64,000 nucleotides of DNA from Bog-756 sp963756515 (GCA_963756515.1 CAVWNV010000009.1:1-64000), one strand, 5' to 3'; positions 42,427 through 50,841 are shown, counted from the first letter of the stretch. Translations and numbers: made by a program. The notes: a model not told the origin generated them from the letters alone.

Positions 42427-44138
42427 TTCAGACTCGCATTCTTGGAGAGGCTGGCGTTGGGCGTGATCGAGATGGTGAAGGGGAACGAGATGCTCGAGTC
42501 GGGATTGGCGGTGGTGGCCCCCTGCAGCGGATTGGCGAACAGCTGGGATCCGGAGACGGCGTTGATCCAGGCTTCGGAGATGGTCAGGTTCGGCCCCGGT
42601 CCGGTCACGCTCAACTGGACCGTTCCGATGGCGGCCGACTTGGTCGGTGTGGCGGCACTGGTCGACGTGCTGGTACCGGTGCTGGTCGAGGTGGTGGTGG
42701 CGCCGGCGGAGCTCGTGCCGGTGGACACGGTGGACGAACCGTCGAAGGACTGCACCTTGGCGCCGGCCGGAGTGATGGCCACCAGCTCGTTGTAGACGGC
42801 GGGCCAGTCGATGGCGGCGTCGAGGACCGACGCCCGACGGGCCACGCCGGCCGAGTAGGCGTTGTTGGCCGCTACCACCAGGTCGTACTTGGGCACCTGG
42901 GCGTTGAGGGTGGAGATCTCCGACTGCAGCGCGTTTACGTTGTTCTGGGCGTTGTGGACCTGGAGGAACTTCCAGGCCCCGAAGCCTAGGAGCACGACGA
43001 GCACGGCCACGCAGCCGACCAGGGTGCGCTCCTGGATCCTCTTCATCTGGGCCCGCTGGGAGACCTCGGGGGGAAGGAGGTTGAACTTCTTGACCGTCTT
43101 GTCGGGCTCGGGGAGGGCCAGGCCGATCGGCGTCGAAAGCAGCGGGCCGACCTCGTCCTTCTGGGCCTCCGTCAGCGACAGCTTGGACATGTCGAGCTGG
43201 GTCAGCGGTGACACCGGGATGACCGGCAGGTGGACCTGGTCCTCGAGCATGGGGAGGAGTCCGTGGAGGGCCGACCCGCCACTGGTCACCAGCACCCGCG
43301 ACACGGGGAGGCGACCGGGGAGCGAGGCGAAGTACTGGATGGAGTTGCGGATCTCCCCGACGAGGTCGACCTTGCCCTCCTGCGCGGCCCGGTCAGCCGA
43401 CTGGAACTGGGCGTCGGCCTCGCCGATACGGCGCTTCATGGCCTCGGCGTCGCCGAGGGGGATGTCCAGGGCGGCGGAGATCGCCGCGGTGGTGGCGTTC
43501 CCGCCCGAACCGATGGTGCGGACGAACTGGGGTCGCCCCTTCTGGTGGATGACCACCACCGTGAGACCGGCTCCCACCGACACGATGGCCTCGGGCTGGT
43601 CGGACACATCGGCTCCACCGACGGCACGTACCAGGGCCGAGGAGATGAGGTCGACGCCGACCACGGTGAGATCGGCCTTCTCCACGGTGTCGATGACGCC
43701 GTTGACCAGATCGGTGTGGGCCGCTGCCACCAGGACGCGGCGCATCTTGTCGCCTTCGGGCGACGTGTAGTCAGCCAGGATCTGTGAGGAGAGGATGGTC
43801 TGGTCGGGAGGGAAGGGGATGACCTCTTCGGACTGGAAGCGCACCGCGCTGTCGACCTCGTTGTCGGGCACGAAGGGCAGGTCGAGCTCGCGGGTGATGG
43901 CCCGGAGTCCGGCGATGCCGACGATGACCGACTTGCTGGAGAACTGGCCGTTCTCCCACAGCTTCTTGATGGCCTCGGTTACGGAAGATCCGTCTCGGAT
44001 CTCGCCGTCGACCAGTGAACCGGGGGGCAGGCCGACCTGGCCGTAGGTGATGAGGACAGGCTTGTGATGGCTGATGTCGAGCTCGGCGGCCCGCACCGCG
44101 CTGGTGCCGATGTCGAGTCCAATGACGAGTTGTGCCAT
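42423..44138 (-). CDS. pilM: Fused PilM-PilN type IV pilus protein
   Basis: A 571-residue fusion. Residues 1 to about 340 are PilM, an actin-like cytoplasmic protein: GLDIGTSAVRAAEL (phosphate 1), VRFQSEEVIPFPPDQTILS, the EAIVSVGAGLTVVVI region (phosphate 2, with Ser where Asp is usual) and LVTSGGSALHGL. FNLLPPEV at residues 352-359 is the INLLP-type motif with which free PilN docks into PilM. It is followed by one membrane helix (about 374-392), a short coiled coil and the PilN periplasmic-type domain with a Ser/Thr-rich insertion. A covalent link replaces the normal non-covalent contact. Confidence 0.88.
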   Translation of the reverse strand: MAQLVIGLDIGTSAVRAAELDISHHKPVLITYGQVGLPPGSLVDGEIRDGSSVTEAIKKLWENGQFSSKSVIVGIAGLRAITRELDLPFVPDNEVDSAVRFQSEEVIPFPPDQTILSSQILADYTSPEGDKMRRVLVAAAHTDLVNGVIDTVEKADLTVVGVDLISSALVRAVGGADVSDQPEAIVSVGAGLTVVVIHQKGRPQFVRTIGSGGNATTAAISAALDIPLGDAEAMKRRIGEADAQFQSADRAAQEGKVDLVGEIRNSIQYFASLPGRLPVSRVLVTSGGSALHGLLPMLEDQVHLPVIPVSPLTQLDMSKLSLTEAQKDEVGPLLSTPIGLALPEPDKTVKKFNLLPPEVSQRAQMKRIQERTLVGCVAVLVVLLGFGAWKFLQVHNAQNNVNALQSEISTLNAQVPKYDLVVAANNAYSAGVARRASVLDAAIDWPAVYNELVAITPAGAKVQSFDGSSTVSTGTSSAGATTTSTSTGTSTSTSAATPTKSAAIGTVQLSVTGPGPNLTISEAWINAVSGSQLFANPLQGATTANPDSSISFPFTISITPNASLSKNASLK

Positions 44139-44472
44139 GTCAACGCCCCCCTGTGTTCACGTCGCCGGGGTGAAACCCACACCAGGCCTCCGTCACGATG
44201 TTCACGTAGATCTCCGGTCCGTCTGGTGACCACCCGGGGGTGGTCAACGATTCAACTGGTGCCGGTATGCCGGGGCATCCGACCGTACGAAGATCTATCG
44301 GACCGAATTGGGGCCACCTTGAGGCACTCCCTCGACCGAGAGGAAAGGGCGAGCGACCTGCGACAACGGATGAGCGACGGGAGGATCGGTCGCCGACGAA
44401 CGCAGAAGTCGCCCGAGGCCGCCGGTGCCGACGGCAGCCGGAACGCGTCGAGGGGGAATGGGCCGGAAGAGC
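44139..44472. other. Intergenic region between pilT1 and the PilM-PilN gene
   Basis: This 334-base stretch on the leftward pilus strand holds a hairpin at 44228-44245 (GACCACC-CGGG-GGTGGTC, 7-bp stem, tetraloop) that could end or attenuate pilT1 transcripts, and the GGGGGG-type ribosome site of the next gene. I see no convincing gene and no clear promoter. Confidence 0.4.
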
Positions 44473-45585
44473 TCAGGCGAAGCTGGGCGTGAAGCTTCCG
44501 GTCTGCATGATGCCGGCCCGTTCCAGCATGACCTTGAGGTCGTGCGGATTCGTCGCGGTGGCCATGGCCTCTTCCAGATCGATGGTCCCGTCGCTCAACA
44601 ACTTGACCAGTGACTGATCGAAGGTGAGCATCCCGTAGTACTCGCCGTCGGCCACGATGCCCTGGATGTCACCGGTCTGGAGGGGATCGATGATGGCCTG
44701 TTGGATCCGTCCGTTGACCACCAGCAACTCCAGGGCCGGGACGCGCCCCTTTCCGTCGGCGGTGGGGATCAGGCGCTGGCAGATGATGCCCTTGAGCGAA
44801 CCGGCCAGACCCACGCGGACCTGCGTCTGCTGATGGGGCGGAAAGAAGTCCACGATGCGGTTGATGGTCTCGGTGGCGTTGATGGTATGGAGGGTGGAGA
44901 AGACGAGGTGGCCCGTCTCCGCCGCGGTCAGTGCGGCCGACACCGTCTCCTGGTCCCGCATCTCGCCCACCAGGATGACGTCGGGGTCCTGCCGCAGGAC
45001 GACCCGCATGGCCGAAGCAAACGTGTCGGTGTCGAACCCGACCTCCCGTTGGTCGATGTCGGCCATGTCATCGGTGTGCAGGTACTCCACCGGGTCCTCG
45101 ATGGTGACGACGTGGCACGCCCGCGTGTGGTTGATGTGGTCGACCATGGCGGCCAGGCTCGTCGTCTTCCCCGACCCGGTCGGACCGGTGACCAGGACCA
45201 GGCCCCGCATCTCCTCGGACAGCCGCGTGACGACCTCGGGCAGTCCGAGCTCACTCACGGTGGCGGCACTGGATCGGACGCGTCGCATGGCCAGTGCCGC
45301 CGACCCCCGTTGGAGGTAGGCGTTGACGCGGAAGCGTCCCGTCCCATGCAGGCTGTAGGCGAAGTCGACCTCGTGGTGGGTACGGAACGTCTCGTGGATC
45401 GACGGGGGCATGATGGCCTCGGCGATGGCCATGGTCTCGTCGGAGGTGAAGCTGGGCTCGTCGTCCATCGTCCGCAAGGCGCCGGCCAACCGCATACGCG
45501 GTGGAGCCCCGGCTTTGATATGCAGGTCTGACCCGTCCAGGTCGGCCAGCATTACCAACAATCGATCAAGATCAGAGGTATCCAC
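44473..45585 (-). CDS. pilT: PilT family twitching ATPase (PilT1)
   Basis: A 370-residue hexameric ATPase expected to power pilus retraction. DGSDLHIKAGAPPRMRLAG starts the N-domain, GPTGSGKTTSLAAM is the Walker A near residue 135, IEDPVEYLH the Asp box, DPDVILVGEMRDQET the Walker B and TGHLVFSTLHT the His box. The AIRNLIRE-type retraction motif of classical PilT is replaced by NGRIQQAIID. GTG 45585 lies 7 bases after a TACAAT -10, suggesting a leaderless message; a longer frame to 45678 runs through the promoter. It heads the pilT1-pilMN-pilO block. Confidence 0.93.
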   Translation of the reverse strand: MDTSDLDRLLVMLADLDGSDLHIKAGAPPRMRLAGALRTMDDEPSFTSDETMAIAEAIMPPSIHETFRTHHEVDFAYSLHGTGRFRVNAYLQRGSAALAMRRVRSSAATVSELGLPEVVTRLSEEMRGLVLVTGPTGSGKTTSLAAMVDHINHTRACHVVTIEDPVEYLHTDDMADIDQREVGFDTDTFASAMRVVLRQDPDVILVGEMRDQETVSAALTAAETGHLVFSTLHTINATETINRIVDFFPPHQQTQVRVGLAGSLKGIICQRLIPTADGKGRVPALELLVVNGRIQQAIIDPLQTGDIQGIVADGEYYGMLTFDQSLVKLLSDGTIDLEEAMATATNPHDLKVMLERAGIMQTGSFTPSFA

Positions 45586-45592
45586 GCCCGCT

Positions 45593-45643
45593 ATTGTACG
45601 CGCCAAAAAGTGCTTCTGGCCAGCATTATTTGAATTTCCAAAT
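45593..45643 (-). promoter_or_regulatory. pilT1 promoter and AT-rich dyad
   Basis: The -10 TACAAT (45598-45593) ends 7 bases before the GTG. About 30 bases upstream ATTTGAATTTCCAAAT (45628-45643) has 5-base inverted arms in an unusually AT-rich setting, positioned like an activator or operator site. Confidence 0.4.
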
Positions 45644-45714
45644 AGCCTAAAGTCGGCGCGATAAGTGGTCGATACCACCGGGTTAGACCAGGTCGGAAAT
45701 GCTCTATACGACCG

Positions 45715-46119
45715 CTAACTTCCGGTCCCAGTGGACGGACTCTTGCTCGGCTTCGAGGGAGCATTCGCCGGGGCCGTCGAGGGCGCCGGTGCCGACGCTG
45801 ACGATGGGTCCGACGCCGGCGCCTTGGTGGTGGCGTCACCGGCCGGGGCCCCCGGCTTGGCGTCGCCGCCGTCGGTGCTCGACCCCCCCGATCCGTTGGT
45901 GGCGGGCGAACCGTCCCCTCCACCGTCCTTCTTCGAGCCCCCGGACCGGCTGTCGGTCTTGTAGAAGCCACTCCCCTTGAAGACGATCCCCACGTTGCCG
46001 AAGACCTTGCGGACCGGGGAGCCGCAGGTGGGGCACGAGGTCAGGGGGTCGTCCTGGAACGACTGCACGACGTCGAAGTTCTTCGCGCAGCTGTCGCAGT
46101 GATACTCATAGGTTGGCAA
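45715..46119 (-). CDS. FmdB-type zinc ribbon protein with low-complexity tail
   Basis: A 134-residue protein. The N-terminal zinc ribbon PTYEYHCDSCAKNFDVVQSFQDDPLTSCPTCGSPVRKVFG has two CxxC pairs; FKGSGFYKTD closes the domain, and the last ~75 residues are a Gly/Ser/Ala/Pro-rich disordered tail. FmdB-family regulators are small and of unclear function. The TTG start at 46119 has GAGAGGAC 8 bases upstream and directly precedes the conserved PTYEY. It stands behind a CIRCE-like element. Confidence 0.85.
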   Translation of the reverse strand: MPTYEYHCDSCAKNFDVVQSFQDDPLTSCPTCGSPVRKVFGNVGIVFKGSGFYKTDSRSGGSKKDGGGDGSPATNGSGGSSTDGGDAKPGAPAGDATTKAPASDPSSASAPAPSTAPANAPSKPSKSPSTGTGS

Positions 46120-46154
46120 GCGGGTAGTCCTCTCGGTCCGAGACCTGCGTAACG

Positions 46155-46181
46155 CTGGCAGTCTACTTGAGAGAGTGCCAA
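46155..46181. promoter_or_regulatory. CIRCE-like inverted repeat upstream of fmdB
   Basis: CTGGCAGTC (46155-46163), nine bases, then GAGTGCCAA (46173-46181). The arms and the 9-base spacer follow the CIRCE operator of the heat-shock repressor HrcA (TTAGCACTC-N9-GAGTGCTAA, often with GGC/GCC in high-GC actinobacteria), with one mismatch between arms at the inner positions. A -10-like TAGACT for fmdB lies in the spacer on the minus strand. Confidence 0.45.
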
Positions 46182-46238
46182 TGCCGACCCCGCCTCCCGT
46201 CTCCCGTAGACTGAGGCGGTGATCGACGACTCCGCACC

Positions 46239-46724
46239 ATGAGCGACCGCAGCCTGAGCCACCTCGACCCATTCAGCGGCACCCGCATGGTGGATGTCTC
46301 ACCCAAGGAGGCCACCCACCGGCGGGCGCTGGCCCGGTGCAAGGTGTCGATGAAGCCGGAGACCACGGCCCAGGTGGCCAACAACGCCATCACCAAGGGC
46401 GACGTGCTGGCGGCGGCACGCGTGGCCGGCATCCAGGCGGCCAAGCGGACGGCCGATCTGGTGCCCATGTGTCATCCCCTGTTGGTCGGCGCCGTCCATG
46501 TCGACTTCACCATCGGGGACGACTTCGTGGAGGTGGAGGCCAAGGTCGAGGCGGTGGACCGGACCGGGGTGGAGATGGAGGCCATGACGGCCTGCGCCAT
46601 CGCCGCGCTGACCGTCTACGACATGTGCAAGACCGCGGATCGGACCATGAGCATCGGACAACTCATGCTGTGGGAGAAGACCGGGGGAAGTTCAGGGGTG
46701 TGGAAGCGGGACTCCCTGTCCTGA
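46239..46724 (+). CDS. moaC: Cyclic pyranopterin monophosphate synthase
   Basis: A 161-residue MoaC, which converts the MoaA product to cyclic pyranopterin monophosphate in molybdenum cofactor synthesis. RMVDVSPKEATHRRALARCKV, the LVPMCHPLLVGAV active-site segment, VEMEAMTACAIAALTVYDMCK and RTMSIGQLMLWEKTGG are all standard; length is normal. No other moa or moe gene is nearby, so it is separated from the rest of the pathway. Confidence 0.96.
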   Translation: MSDRSLSHLDPFSGTRMVDVSPKEATHRRALARCKVSMKPETTAQVANNAITKGDVLAAARVAGIQAAKRTADLVPMCHPLLVGAVHVDFTIGDDFVEVEAKVEAVDRTGVEMEAMTACAIAALTVYDMCKTADRTMSIGQLMLWEKTGGSSGVWKRDSLS

Positions 46725-46726
46725 AC

Positions 46727-46742
46727 GGACGGGTTCCCGTCC
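46727..46742. terminator. Short hairpin between convergent moaC and small gene
   Basis: GGACGGG-TT-CCCGTCC forms a compact stem right after the moaC stop. The CTGAACGGA-x-GGGTT word around it is repeated at 46744-46758, so the gap also holds a 15-base direct repeat. There is no T-run. Confidence 0.35.
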
Positions 46743-46762
46743 TCCTGAACGGAGGGGTTGGC

Positions 46763-47059
46763 TCAGCCCCGCACGGCGGTGCGGAGATCGCGGAGTGAGA
46801 GTTCCGACGTGGCCTCGCCACCACACTGCGAGCAGTGCTCGACGTGCCGCCAGCTCCGCAGCAGCCGGGTCCCCTCCGGGTTCAACAGGACGACGAAGGA
46901 CTCCGACAGCGGATCGATCTCTACGCCGTAGCAGGCCTGCCACTCCGTGGACGCGGGAGTGGTGCTGCTGTTCGAGCCCTTGACCAGTCGACGGAACCTC
47001 GAGTGCTCCATGTCGATGATCCACGTGCTGTGACAGGACTCGATGATGATCTCTTCCAC
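46763..47059 (-). CDS. Small hypothetical protein with C-terminal CxxC
   Basis: A 98-residue protein I do not recognise. It starts VEEIIIESCHSTWIIDMEHSRFRRL and ends with SWRHVEHCSQCGGEATSELSLRDLRTAVRG; the single CSQCGG pair could bind metal with the earlier Cys residues (CHST, CYGV). GTG 47059 is chosen because a GATAGT -10-like element lies six bases upstream; longer starts reach 47164 without support. It has no signal peptide or membrane helix. It lies downstream of the histidine kinase on the same strand with a 158-base gap. Confidence 0.6.
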   Translation of the reverse strand: MEEIIIESCHSTWIIDMEHSRFRRLVKGSNSSTTPASTEWQACYGVEIDPLSESFVVLLNPEGTRLLRSWRHVEHCSQCGGEATSELSLRDLRTAVRG

Positions 47060-47217
47060 ATCCTCACTATCCCATAAATTGGGGAGATTGGACCGACGAT
47101 TGCATGTCGGTTGAATGACACTTTGACACGGCACTGTGCCCGATTTCGGAGCTGGAGGCACCATATCGATCGTCCTTCCTACTCAGCGGCGATGAAACCG
47201 TGTCAAATGAATCGATC

Positions 47218-48888
47218 TCAGGCGAGAATCGTTGCCGGGACCCGCACGTCCACGGTCGTACCGGATCCCTTGCCGGAATGGACGACGAGCCGGGCCCCGA
47301 TGAGATGGGCCCGCTCGCTCATGCCCGAAAGCCCCAGCGACCGGTGCCCGTCGCCGTCGGCACTCTCCGAACCGTCGAATCCCACGCCGTCGTCCTTGAC
47401 CAGCAGTCGGAGACCGCCCGAGTCGAAATCGATCCCCACGGCCACGCGGTGGGCGGCGGCGTGACGTTCGGCATTGGACAGCGCCTCCTGGGCGATGCGG
47501 AACAGGGCCAGTTCGACCGGGGGTGGGAGTCGTCGCTCCGATCCTGTCACTCCGAAGGTGGTCTCGAACCGATGCCGTTGTCCGGCCTCGGACAGCATCT
47601 GGTTGATGGAGGCGACCAGACCCAGGTCGTCGAGGATCGAGGGCCTCAGGCCCTTGGCGATGGACCGCAGCTCGGTCACCGTCTCCTCCACGATGATCCG
47701 GAGGTCGGACAGAGCGTTGGTGTCTCCGTCCCTCGGGCCCGACCGTGATTCGACGGCGTCGATCTGACGGCACAGATGGATGAGTGTCTGCACCGGACCG
47801 TCGTGGATCTCCTGGGCGATGTGGCGGCGTTCCTCCTCCTGGCCCGAGACCACCCGCGAGGCGTACGCCTCCATCCGATCGTGCCGGCGGGTCTCGGCGG
47901 TGACGTCCTCGAAGACGACCTGCATCCGGCGGTCACCATCGACGGGTCCCAGCATGGTGGCGGCCGGACGGTACAGCACACGGTGGCCGTCGACCTCGAA
48001 CGCCACCGGCTCCACCCGCTCCACCCGACGCCGTTCGTCTCCTGACCGGCTCCCACCCTGGCGGTGTTCCGAGACGAGTTGGGTCAGCACCCGGGCGGCG
48101 GCATCCGGGCCGATGACATCGACCAGTCTGATGGGGGAGGCGAAGGTCGGAGGGGCCGACCCCGGCCCGGGTGTCGACGCCGACTCCGATGTATCTGACA
48201 GGAGGCCACCGAAGGCCCGTTGGGCCGAGGCGTTGACCTCGACCACGAACCCGTTGCCGTCGACGATGACGATCGGGGCCTGATTGGAGTCGAAGAGGTC
48301 CCGGTAGAGGGCTTCGGCGGTGAGGTGAGCCTCGCTGGCCTGCTCGGCCAGGCGTCGCGCCCGCCGTTCGGCCGACACGCGCTGACCGATGAGTCCGGCC
48401 AGACCGCCGAGCAGTACGAGTTGCGTCAGCTCGAACCAGGTGGCGGCGTACTGGTGAGCGTCGAGATAGGAGATGATCCGGGGCAGGGCGAGAACCGTGA
48501 CCCAACCGGCCGTGAAGACGGCTCCCCGAAACCCGTAGTTGAGGGCGGCATAGACCACCGGGACGATGAAGAGCACCAGGGTGGAGAACTCGGCGACGAT
48601 CGACGTGACCCCGAGGTGAAACTCCACCAGGGACGCCAGCCGAATGAGGTAGATGGCGAGAACGACCAACTGGAGGATCCAGAAGGCGGAGTTCGACCAC
48701 GGTCGATCGTCGGCCGTCCGTCCGTCCCGGCGGTCTGTCACCGCTTCCGGTCCGCCGCGGGTGGCCGGAGCGGTGGACGGCACCGGACCGGTTGCGGACG
48801 CAGGATCGTGCAGCGGCCAACTCGGAACTGGTCGCGCCTGGCTCGCCGGTACACCGGTGGCCGACTCCGAGGTCATCACCCTGGTCAC
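47218..48888 (-). CDS. NarL-type sensor histidine kinase with membrane and PAS domains
   Basis: A 556-residue kinase. A disordered N-terminus leads into several membrane helices (about residues 67-170, FWILQLVVLAIYLIRLASL onwards), then a PAS domain (ALYRDLFDSNQAPIVIVDGNGFVVEVNASAQRAFG) and the HisKA_3 dimerisation helix EEERRHIAQEIHDGPVQTLIHL with the phospho-His, followed by a HATPase domain (AQEALSNAERHAAAHRVAV, DDGVGFDG, GLSGMSERAHLIGARL). The GTG start overlaps the regulator stop. The signal is unknown; location among pilus genes suggests control of motility or adhesion. Confidence 0.92.
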   Translation of the reverse strand: MTRVMTSESATGVPASQARPVPSWPLHDPASATGPVPSTAPATRGGPEAVTDRRDGRTADDRPWSNSAFWILQLVVLAIYLIRLASLVEFHLGVTSIVAEFSTLVLFIVPVVYAALNYGFRGAVFTAGWVTVLALPRIISYLDAHQYAATWFELTQLVLLGGLAGLIGQRVSAERRARRLAEQASEAHLTAEALYRDLFDSNQAPIVIVDGNGFVVEVNASAQRAFGGLLSDTSESASTPGPGSAPPTFASPIRLVDVIGPDAAARVLTQLVSEHRQGGSRSGDERRRVERVEPVAFEVDGHRVLYRPAATMLGPVDGDRRMQVVFEDVTAETRRHDRMEAYASRVVSGQEEERRHIAQEIHDGPVQTLIHLCRQIDAVESRSGPRDGDTNALSDLRIIVEETVTELRSIAKGLRPSILDDLGLVASINQMLSEAGQRHRFETTFGVTGSERRLPPPVELALFRIAQEALSNAERHAAAHRVAVGIDFDSGGLRLLVKDDGVGFDGSESADGDGHRSLGLSGMSERAHLIGARLVVHSGKGSGTTVDVRVPATILA

Positions 48889-49634
48889 GGCGCCGTCGTC
48901 GGGTGGGTCTCGTGACCGCGCCCGAACAGGCTGTTGGCCAGGGCGTAGTGGACGAGTTCGGTGCGAGAGGTGGTTCCCACCTTCTCGAAGACGTGATTGA
49001 GATGTCCCTCGACCGTCCGAGGGCTGATGCCCAGGAGGTGGGCGATGGCCTTGTTGGACATCCCCCTGGTCACCAGGCGGACCACCTCCTGTTCTCGTGC
49101 GGTCAGGCGAGGGACGTGGAACTGGGCATCGGCTGAGTCGTCTCTCTCGCCGCGCCCGAGGGGATGGTGATCGACCAGCGACGTGCCGGCACAGGCCAGA
49201 CGGATCAGGCGGACCAGCTCCTCGCTCGGCGTGGTCTTGAGGAGATAGCCGGACACGCCCGCGGCCAAGGCGGCCCGGACGTAGTGCTCGTCGTCATACG
49301 CGCTCAGGATGAGTACCGTCACATCGGGCGCTTCGGTCAGGATCTGCCGGGCCAGGTCGATGCCGTTCATCGACGGGAGGCGAATGTCCACCAACACCAC
49401 GTCCGGTCCGACCTCGGCCACGACCCGAAGGGCGGCCTCCCCGTCTTCGGCCTCGCCGACGACCGAAAATCCCTTGGCCTCGTCGAGGATTCGCCGGGTC
49501 CCGGCGCGGAGGAGTTCGTGGTCGTCGACGACCACCACCCGCAACGGCGGCTGCTCGCATGACGGTTCGAGGACATCCGCGGCGGATGTCGACTCGAGAA
49601 GGTCGTCCGAATCGGCGACACTCAGCGCGTCCAT
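48885..49634 (-). CDS. LuxR/NarL family response regulator
   Basis: A 249-residue regulator. A ~30-residue extension precedes the receiver domain RVVVVDDHELLRAGTRRIL with phospho-acceptor Asp83 in VLVDIRLPS and the conserved Lys in GYLLKTT. The C-terminal LuxR HTH reads RLTAREQEVVRLVTRGMSNKAIAHLLGISPRTVEGHLNHVFEKVG. It overlaps the kinase gene by GTGA and follows the prepilin peptidase-like gene by 10 bp, so all three are probably cotranscribed. The promoters it binds are unknown. Confidence 0.93.
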   Translation of the reverse strand: MDALSVADSDDLLESTSAADVLEPSCEQPPLRVVVVDDHELLRAGTRRILDEAKGFSVVGEAEDGEAALRVVAEVGPDVVLVDIRLPSMNGIDLARQILTEAPDVTVLILSAYDDEHYVRAALAAGVSGYLLKTTPSEELVRLIRLACAGTSLVDHHPLGRGERDDSADAQFHVPRLTAREQEVVRLVTRGMSNKAIAHLLGISPRTVEGHLNHVFEKVGTTSRTELVHYALANSLFGRGHETHPTTAP

Positions 49635-49644
49635 GGCACCGACG

Positions 49645-50463
49645 TCAACTTCCCGCCACGAGGGACGCGGTCATCCCGATGGCGATGGCAGTGACCAGTG
49701 GAGCCAGGAGCACCGGGTGAGAGGCCCGGTCGAACGTCGGAGCATCGGCACCGGGTCCGGCCAACTGTCGGGCCATCGACCACGCTCCCACCATGCACAG
49801 GGCGTAGGCCGCGATCCACACCGCGAACCCGACCGCGGCCGCCTCGAGCCCGAGCCCGCCGACCCAGCAGCCCGCCGGGAGCAAGGCGCTGCGTCCATGA
49901 CCGCGTGCATCGCTGCAGTCGGGATCGGCTGTTCGCAGCACTCCGAAGACGAGCACGGCCAGCGCCGTTCCGAGCAGGGATCCGCTCACGACATGCCAGT
50001 GGTGCTGCCAGCCGCCCCCGACCACGATGACGAGCAGTGCCAGTCCGGTGCCCACGGCCGCCACCACGAGCGGAGCCCGCTGTCCCCGGTACTCGATGAG
50101 GGCCACCGCGATCACCGTGGCCGCCAACACGCAGTAGCCGGCGGAGATCCACCATCCGTGCCACGCCCAGGTGACAAGGGCGAACGTTACGCCCGTTGCC
50201 AGCTCCACCAGCGGATAGCGGATCGAGATCGGTTCATGGCACGTGTGGCATCGACCCCGAAGCGCCACCCACGAGACCACCGGGACGTTCTCCCACCAGG
50301 CCAGCTGTCGTTGGCAGGTGGGACAGAACGAGCGCGGAGAGGAGACGGACAGTCCGAGGGGCGTCCGATAGACGACCACGTTCAGGAACGATCCGACGAA
50401 CAGACCGACCACCGCGGCCAAGGGTACGGACAGGGCGAGAACTGAAGGGCCGGAAGAATTCAT
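49645..50463 (-). CDS. Prepilin peptidase (A24) homologue without the catalytic aspartates
   Basis: A 272-residue polytopic membrane protein of the type IV leader peptidase family. The cytoplasmic DiS_P_DiS region is intact, with Cys47, Cys50, Cys72 and Cys75 around ENVPVVSWVALRGRC. The first catalytic Asp (normally in I-D-x-x-x-x-x-L-P-D) is Glu124 in VALIEYRGQRAPL, and the second motif GxGD is GHGR at residues 188-191. A24 peptidases need both Asp residues, so cleavage activity is doubtful; methyltransferase or scaffold activity remains possible. A frameshift is unlikely because flanking helices read through. It is divergent from pilB. Confidence 0.8.
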   Translation of the reverse strand: MNSSGPSVLALSVPLAAVVGLFVGSFLNVVVYRTPLGLSVSSPRSFCPTCQRQLAWWENVPVVSWVALRGRCHTCHEPISIRYPLVELATGVTFALVTWAWHGWWISAGYCVLAATVIAVALIEYRGQRAPLVVAAVGTGLALLVIVVGGGWQHHWHVVSGSLLGTALAVLVFGVLRTADPDCSDARGHGRSALLPAGCWVGGLGLEAAAVGFAVWIAAYALCMVGAWSMARQLAGPGADAPTFDRASHPVLLAPLVTAIAIGMTASLVAGS

Positions 50464-50841
50464 GGCACGTAGTCAACCGCGCCGGACGGGCCGACGGGGA
50501 CGCGCCGCGACCGAGCCGTGTCGGACGGTCCGAAGGTCCGGTCGACCATGGTCGATGGAAGGGGAGCGGGCGTCGGCATCGAAGATCGAGGGGGTAGGCC
50601 CACAGCGGTCCATGGGACATCTCCTCGTCTCCGTATCGGCACCAGCCGTCCCGGGCCTTGAGTCGGTCCACGCCCACGTCGAGTGCGGACCGGAGACAGC
50701 CGGGGCGAGCTCGGTGGCCCCATCGCCGGATTGGCGCGTCGGGGTGCCGGAGCCCGGATGGGGCCGTTCTGCCTTTACCACGTGGGAAAATCATTTGGAT
50801 TGGGGTTCAATCTCTCTCTCCACCCTGCCGATGATGGAGGG
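50464..50841. other. Divergent intergenic region between prepilin-peptidase homologue and pilB
   Basis: This 378-base gap should contain the promoters of both blocks. The last 80 bases before pilB are relatively AT-rich (around GGGAAAATCATTTGGATTGG), the likely pilB promoter. A 46-codon minus-strand frame (ATG 50613 to 50473) has a GAGGAG ahead of it but an uninformative Arg/Pro-rich product and is not called. Confidence 0.4.

Noticed and set aside
50473..50613. 46-codon minus-strand frame between the prepilin-peptidase homologue and pilB
   Set aside because: There is a GAGGAG ahead of the ATG, but the product is Arg/Pro-rich low complexity and the frame lies in the expected promoter region.
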